From positions 1 to 64,000 of the forward strand of contig MLAK01000738.1 in assembly GCA_001839685.1 (NCBI GenBank): 64,000 nucleotides of DNA, written 5' to 3'. Of this stretch, positions 22,401 through 31,400 are shown piece by piece. Position numbers and translations under genes: made by a program. The stretch comes from Tritrichomonas foetus (Eukaryota > Parabasalia > Tritrichomonadida > Tritrichomonadidae). The stretch's first letter is position 1. Every line of letters begins with the position of its first letter. The notes beneath the pieces were generated by a model. The model was not told the origin of the DNA. It did not search any database and saw only the letters and a list, made by a program, of their open reading frames with translations.

Positions 22401-25400
22401 GAGCAAGAGTTGATGATAGAAGTAAATTGAAATTCATTTAAGTTGTTTAAATTGTTTGCCCAATAATTAATAATTGGCTTAATTTTGCTTATGGATTCTA
22501 ATGATGAAGAAATTTGAATCGTAAGATTTTCAGGAAATATAGCTTTCATCTTTACAAATAGGTTATCAGAAAAATTAATATAATGTTTCGCAAGTTCAAT
22601 CAAAGATAAATAATTACAGAAAACTCCGCGATCAGTTTCTTTGAGAATATTTGATACTTTCCTGACAAAGTTTTTAAGTTCTGATGGAACTTTATTTGAA
22701 CTAGGTGAAAGAATATCATCACAAATTGTCACAATTTGATCTAAGTGTGCCATGAAAAGTGCAATAACTGCCATATCACTTTGGAAGAGCCAGTCTTCAA
22801 AGTCTTTTGATGGTTGATGAAGCTTTGGTGATGAATCAAATGCATCAACAAATTGGGTCAGATTTTGATGAATTCTTCTCATTGGAACAAAGTTGAATAC
22901 CAATGTTGGAATTGATGGACATTGAATCAACAATGATGTATCTGTTGATTTTAATGACCGACTTGCATGAGCTAACCAAAATTGCTGACGATTATTATAA
23001 ATGTTTGGAGTTTCATGCATTTCATTTTCAATTTCTTTAAAGAGAGGTTGAACAAAACTAAGCTGAATAGCTGCACGCCTGGCTGTTTGAATTGCAAGTT
23101 TTTCCAATAAATCAATTTTCGCACTATTATCATTGATTCCAGAAATTGCAGTTCTAACTGCAGATGAAGCAAATAATATATTCCTTGTTGTTAATGCAGG
23201 GTATGAAATACGTGATGCATGCCCAAGATAATGTGGAATTGATTCAGGCGAAGAAACTAACAGGCTTATCATATTAGAAAGATCATCAGCTAATTCTGAA
23301 TTTAGACTAGTTGCATCACTTCCAATTGCATCAATAACTTTATGAATAGCATTACTATTTTCAGTTGTGATAAGATCTTTTCTAATTTGAAGTGGTGTTG
23401 TAAATCGAATTGTAAGTAAAGGTAAGGATGTATATTTTGAGCATATTTCGAATATTGCTGACACATATTGTTGAAAATCACCAAAATCTGGATTTTCCAT
23501 TAATATTGGTAAGACTATTCCGCTTTCTCGATAATTATCGTCAACAACATGCTGTTGAACAACTTTCTTAGGCGATTCTAAATTTGATATTGATTGCTTA
23601 ACAAGATCAAAGTATTTATTTAAGGGAACAATAAGTGAATCAATTCTGTTGACATCAGATCTCACAATAAAATCATTGAATTGAGGAACTATTGCAGTTA
23701 AAGCTGGAAGCAAGTCCTTTTTCATTTTCTTTGAAGTTTCATTTGTCAAATGGGGAGATTGTAAAACTCTAATAAGTGTTATGATGTTATCCATTCTTAT
23801 TCTTTCACATGAAACAAGATTTTTATCATTAACTACTGGAGCGACAAGTTCTGATGATTCTTTCATGAACGCTCTAGAATCTTTTAATTTAATCAGGACT
23901 TTAATAACATCTTTTTCTTCCATTCCATCCGAAAATGTTAAAATAGGCTTTAGCGAATCGATCATTTCATTCAAAAGCTTAAGAGTTGCCGGTTTGCTTT
24001 TGAGCTCTTGACATTCAATTAATTTATCCAAGTAATCTTTCATTTCATTAGATTGATTACGAACATGAGAAATGGATTCTTCAATTTCATCATCTTTAGA
24101 AATTTTTTTATATTTAGAACTATCTATTGATATATTTTTTCGATATGGCAACTGTCGAATGCTATTAATTGCATAGTTTGCCATTGTTGATAAATTAGAA
24201 ACACATACAATAAGCTTATCAAAATTGTCTGAATCAAGTGATGTCCGTATTGGTGAAGGAATTTGAGAAATTAACGATTTGAAGTCTAAAATCAAATTCT
24301 TGTCCATTTCAAGAGAATCTTGATCACCAATTTTAATATCTCTAATCAGTGTTGCGTTCAAATCTTTAGATTTCAATACTAAATTACTTAGTAATTGGCG
24401 GGCTTCATCAGTTATATTTGGAAGAGCTGCAAGTACTGATGAAACTTCGGCAAAATTATCTAAAGCTTTTGAAGTTTTCTTGAGACATTCAAAGGAAGTG
24501 TCAACATCAGGAATGTCACCTTTCATTAGCAGTTCAAATTTATTCAGCAAAGATGCTAACATTCCATTTGTCTCCTCAAGTCCTTTAGTTTGATCAACAA
24601 CTGATTTAATTTGAACTATTTTACCAAGCATTCCTGGTGTCATTGAATAAAAATCTAAACTTTGTCCTTTTCCTGCTTCTAAGAAGGTTGGAATAATTGG
24701 AAGTAAAGCTTTAACCTGGATCTTTAAGTCATTATAAATAACTGGACGTGTCTTGATCGATGGAAGCTCAATTCCATGAGCCATTAAATTAGTGAAACTA
24801 TTTAGTAAACCATCAAGTTCATCAATTGTATCTTCATCAGGCGGTTTGTAAAATACACCAAGTGGTGCATTATCTAACGATGTATTTGCCATTTTGAGGT
24901 CTTTTAATAAACTATTTATATTATTACCTAGTAAGACACTCATTGAAGAGTCACTAATCTGTCTGGCTGCATTTTGTACTTTAAGTGCAGTTAAATCAAG
25001 TTCATCAATTAATTCAAGTCCACGTGTAATAATATCAGTATTATAAGGATGTGCTTGTAAATCATTTCTCAAGTCAATTTGTTTGATATAATTAGATCTA
25101 ACTCGATTAGTTAAGTTAGTAAGTCTTTCAACTAATTCTGCATCTCTTTTCACCATTGATGAATTAGTTGCTTGATTTAGTTGATTTAATATTTTTCCAG
25201 TATCAAGCTGAATTTGTCTGAATTTAGAAATATGAGTGCATTTTGTAACATCTTCAGAAGGCGATTTTTCTATCAGCGATGCTTTTATATTAGCTGCAAG
25301 TCTTTCGATTAATACAGGAAAAACAATTTCTTTGGTCTTCTTTTCGATCATTCTAGCAAATTTTCGGAGATTTGGAAGCTCTGCATGAATTCCACAAACA

Positions 25401-28400
25401 ACCTTTTGAATCTTTGCAACAGTTTCACCTGATGCCGGATTTTCTTGAAGAAGCGTTAAATATCTGCTAATTAAAAACTTTGATTCATTTAATTCTTTGA
25501 GTGAATTGTCCATTAAATCTGAGTTTTCAGAATGTAATTTATCTTTAAGTTCATGATCAAGTGCAGAATATTTATCCAGAAGTCCACTTAAATCTTCTTC
25601 AATAGCTTGAATATTATTGGGAGTAATATTGATTGTGGATATATGAAGAAGTTCATCGTCAACTTGATTAATTGATTTTGTTAATGATTTGGAAAGTTTT
25701 TTCACATTTGGATCATTCACATCAACATTAGCAATTAATGGTTTTATAATTTTCATTGATTCTTCTAATTTGTTTAACATTTGAATTGATTCTGCACGCG
25801 CAATATCATTCATTGGATTAGCTTGAAGTATTTTACTTCTTTGTAATAATGCTGTAATTGAAGATGAAAATTGCTTAGATGCCTGTTCTAACTGGGGATG
25901 AACATCATTGATGTCCTTTATGTCTTCTAAATCTTTAATTGCATCTATTAAATTCAGTGTATTTTGCAAGCTTTCAATCAAGCTTGGCAAATTTCGTGCA
26001 TCACCTGGAATAAGTGTGAATTTAGCTGTTTTTGGAGCAGAATCTACAGTCAATCCTGGTGTATTTTCAATATTTGTTATCATCTTGTTAAGTTTATCTA
26101 ATAAAATATCAAAATCTTCAGTATTAACACCTTTTGCTTTTGCAGCACCAAAAACATCCTTCAATTGAACTTGTTCAGCTCGAATTTGAAGAAGCAATGG
26201 TGTTATTAGGTGTGGAATTATATTCATATCTTTGTTCTCCAAAAGAACAGCAGATAATGATGTGACAGAATTTGATTGATCAATCATACTGTTTGAAATA
26301 TCATTTATTTCTAATGAAACAGGTTTCAAAAGCTGATTCTTAGCATTCATTTGATTCATCAAATTTTCCATTAGTTGAGATAATCCAAGTAAATTAAAGG
26401 AAAGCTTAGAATCTCCTTTTATGCTTTGTGATCCAAAATCATCAGTGTCTTCATTATGTTTTAGTTTAATTTCATTAATTTTGAGCCCACATACAGTTTT
26501 TGCTGATTTGAATGCTTCAAGTGTAGCAGCAAGTTGAGAATTGAATTTGTCATTATATTTAACTGGATCAAAATCACCTGATGACATTTCTTGAGTAGTT
26601 TCTCTAAGCGAATCTAAACAATTATTAATTGAGAGAAATTGATTCTTCATATTATCATCAATATCACCAAACTTCATTAATTCATCTTTTGCAAAATTAA
26701 GTCTGTCATTCAGATCATCAGTATTCAAATTATTTAATGATGAAAGTCCTTGAAGATCATTTTCAAGTGTGTCAAGCATTAGGTTAGTACGAGTCATCAT
26801 TAGGCCTTCAGTACTTGCTCTCCATTTCCAATCATCTTCATTATTTGGTCTACCAAGATCGATATCCTTATCTTCAAAATCGTAATTTGCATCATCATCA
26901 CGAATTGCATCATCAATTAATGCGTCATTTTCATATGCTTCAATTGTATTAATATCATCATAATTAAAATCATCAACAGCATCATCAAAATTGAAACCAA
27001 AGTTAATATCATCGAAACCAACATTATCATTTGTATCTTCATCAAATTCTCCATAATGTGCTAAATCTGGTCTCATTAAAAGATCCATCATATCATTAAT
27101 AAAAGAGAAAATTTCTCTGCAATCATCAACAGATTCAAGTTCGAGATTATAAATCATGCCATTTTCATTTTGTATTTTAATTTTTGTGATTATATCTTCA
27201 CGTTTATAATCAATGATATTTGACCATATAAATTTCATGATTTCGGAATTTCCTTTTTCATCATTTAAAATTGAAATATAATAAGGGCATAATTTGATTA
27301 TAGCTGGAACATGAATGACTGTGATATTGTTTAATTCTGTATAGAAGCATTTATATTCTTCCATACCAAATCCAATACATGAGTTCGCCAGAACAACATA
27401 TTTATAAGCAGCTTGGAGTGGTGAAAGAGGAACGATAACAGTTGCGGCTGCTTTGAATTTCTTCAGCAAAGTGGTTGTGGATTTAATATTTGCAGGAACA
27501 ATAAATTGCAGTTTTGTTTCATCAATAGATGAAATTAATGGTAAAACGTCTGTCATTTTCGAAGCATTGTAATAAAGCGAATAAACAGCCAGCTCAACAA
27601 CAGTTTCTTCTGGAATTATCATTTTCCCAGATAAAACTTGGTTCCTTACATCACGAAATGCTGATCTTAGATTTAATTCTTCTCTTAGATTTTCTTTTGT
27701 GAATAAGTAAAACCTTCTTTTGAGAATTAATTCCGTATAGTTTTCTGTTTCAGCAGGTACTGTATATAAGAAATCAAGAGGTCGATGAACGCCATCCCAA
27801 ATTTCATACAATGTGAATCCAAGGTGCAATCCAAGACTAAATTGCGGTAGAGCAGTAATTTGCGAACACAGATCAAATATTACATTTCTCATATTAACAA
27901 AAATTTCTTTAACATATCCTCTTTCAGAGATAACCTGACAATATGGCATTTCTTTCATTAAAAACAAATGGCTGTTATCAACTAACTCAGCATCATTCAG
28001 TCCATCATTTTCAGACAACCAATGATATTCTGTATCTATTCGTTTTCGGAAATTCGTAGTAAGAATCATATATTCACCCTCTTGTCGATAAGAAATATAA
28101 TTAAGTCCAACTTGAATCGCATTATCACATGTATATCGTTTGCTGAAATTGAATATTGATGGATTTGGATGATTCAATTGTCTTGATACCTTTAATTTAA
28201 TTCCATTGCTTGCCAAATTGCTTGGATCCAATAGTTGAGAAAGAATAGGATGATTTTGTGGCATCTTTTGAATTCGATCTCGATCATTGAGCATTGGTAA
28301 AACAATTCTACGATAATTTTGTAATAGTTTTGTGATCCTAGAAGCTTTATCAGAGATTATGGTAATTTTGTTTAATTTAGCAGTTTGTCCTTGGCCACTA

Positions 28401-31400
28401 GACATTGTAAGAATAATATTATTTTTGATGAGTTGAACTTTAACAATGTTTTTATATGGAGAGAAAATGATATCTTTCTTTGTTTGAGGATCAAATAGCA
28501 CAATGGAGTTTGGTCCAATCGATATATTTAGAAATCTTTTCTTTTGTTTTTCACGCTTCTTTTGCTCAGATGAAACTGGAAAGTCGTAGCAATCAAATAT
28601 TTCACAACCAAAATTCTTCAATTTACTAGCGACAATAATATAGGATGTAATTGCTTTTTCAACAGTCATTCTTGAGGAAGATCTTGATGTCATAACAGAC
28701 TTAACTTTTGAATGAAAGCCTTGTTTAATATTTGTTCCAATTGGTAAATATTGTTGAAGATCATTTGGAATGGGTGTTGCTTGGGCTTCTTCAATAGATT
28801 TAGCTTGAGCCATAAAAGCATAACACACAAGTTCTAGTGCTTGATTTGTTTGAGCAACCACTGGACCAGTCAAAACATTTTCTTTAACATCTGGGAATAT
28901 TTGTGGTGCATTAATTGGAGATTTGACATCTTCCTTGGTGAATACTAAAAATCGTCTCTTAAAGATAAGTTTTGAGAAATCAAAAACTTGCTCAGGAATT
29001 GGCATACTTAAATCAAGTGGATCTATTTCATTGCTATCTTGGCGATAAAGAGTATATCCTGTTGGATTATCAATGAACATTTTGAAAGCAATTTCATCTA
29101 AAAGATGTTTAATTGGTTTTGATATTTTGAGGAGCATTGTCCTTGTGTAATTTGAAACAGGAGCAGTGATTTGGATTGGCATATATTCCAAATAAATATG
29201 AATTGTTAAACCTTTGACTGGATTCAAAGTACCAAGGATTGTATCTTCTTTAATCCACTCAAATTGATCTTCTGAAATACGAAGAAGGCATGAATATTGT
29301 CCTTCTGGATCAATTCCAAGATATTTACAAGCATGATGAATTACTTGTTTCCCGTTCATTTTAATATCATATGTACATTTAACAGCATGATCAATATCAT
29401 AACAGAAAATGGTAATGAAGTCTAATTTATCACTGGGAACAGTGGCATCATTTGTTTCAATTCGTTTCATTAAAATTTGTTTATGAATTTCAAGATGTGA
29501 AAGAATCAAACCAGCAATTTGTGGAGAAAGCAAAGATTCAATATGAATTTGGAGACCTTTATTAACATCGTTCTTTGAGCGATATTTAATGGACATTTGT
29601 TCATCAGTATAATTAACCCCAAGTAATTGTTTATACTGAACTGAATATAACTCTTTCTTAAGTGTTTCATCTTTAATATAAACCCGATATGGACCAACAA
29701 AAACAAAGCAGTTAATTCTTTCAATTGTGTCTTTCTTTTCTTCTACAAGAATAATTTCATAGCTTTCTGTACCAAATGTTGGCAAACTTCGAGCGATACG
29801 AATATATTCAAGCATTGCTTCTCTTTTAGTCTCAACTGGATAATTTTTCATCATATCAAGGAGGAATTTAGGAACTCTTTCTTTTGGCTTCATTCCTTTT
29901 GGTAAGAAATCTGTTGGATCTTTTGGAATAGTTTCTTTGGTTAATGGAAGCTTGTAATCTGCTTTTAATGCATAATACATAAGTTTTAAAGCATATTCAC
30001 TTGCCATATCAACTGATCCAGATAAAATCAAAGCACGAACATCACAAAAAGTTTGGTATAAACTATTATCATCTTCTGTATCAAATTTAGAAATGACAAA
30101 AAATCGACGTTTAAACAACAACTCATCATAAACTGGAGTTTGTTCAGGAATGGAAATATTTGTATCAAGTGGTAATGGATCTTTTCCTTGTCTTGGAAGA
30201 TATAAAGTGAATCCAATTGCAGTTTTCAATCCAAGCTTACTGGCAATTAATGGAACAAGAAAACCAACTGTTCGATAAATTGGTAAAATAATGGATTTTG
30301 TCACTCCCATAGAAAATACAATCTTAATCATCGGCTTAGCTACTAAAATATATAAAATTGAGCATCTTTCAGGGTCAGCAATTTCAAGAGATTTATCAGG
30401 TGGAATCCATTTCCATTGCTGTCTAACAAGCCTCATTAAAATTGCCCATTCAATTGAACTATCAAGTTTCATTAGTGGAGTAAGAAATTCAACAACCTGT
30501 TTTCCAGTGAGTTCTAATTCAAGCCAGATTCGTGGCAATCCTTCAGATTTAGTTAAATCTTTTGTAACATAAAAATCAATCATCTTTGACCGAAGAACAC
30601 CATTTTCATCAATCCATCCGCCATTTAATTTCTTTGCATTGTCTTCTTGTTCTTTTTGTTTCTTTCTTTGTTTGGCAAGCATTAAATCACGAATAATTTT
30701 AATGTTGAAGTTAATTAGCATTAAAACAGTATCAATTTCTCGAATCTTCAATTCACATGATGAAATTTTCATTTCATTGTTCATAAACTTGAGAATCAAA
30801 CGATGTCCAAGAGATTCAAAACTGACAAGTAAACGATATGGAATAATTTGAATGACTTTTTCTTCATTTTTTTCTGGTGGCATCATCAAAATAATCCGAA
30901 GTGGTCCAATTAATATTGATGCATCACGAATTGTTTTGAAATTACCCTTATATTGTTGAGAAAGATCTGTATAAATTACGGTAAATTTCTCTTCACCAAA
31001 ACCATTTAATCTTCTCACTTTCCCTAAATATGATCGAGCAGCACTAAATCTATCAGTTGGAGTGGAATTTGTTAGTTTATCCATAAATTTTTTGGTGAAT
31101 TTTTTAGTGACTTTAAAACCTTTAGGCACGTGTTGTGACACATCAATATTAGTGATCTTTTTCACATCAGACGGATCATTTGCATTTGCGTATAAACCAA
31201 GGATTGCAAATTCAATGATCTCTTCTTCTGTTGCGTTACAGGTACCCGAAAGAAAATGTTCTCGACAATCACAAAGTGTGGAATGAGCTGCAACTTGATT
31301 TGATAAAACTTCACCGGAAATAACATAGAAACGTCTCTTGAAAAGCAAACTTTTCCACTGTGTACAAACTTCCGGAATTGAAAATCGTGTATCCAGTGGT

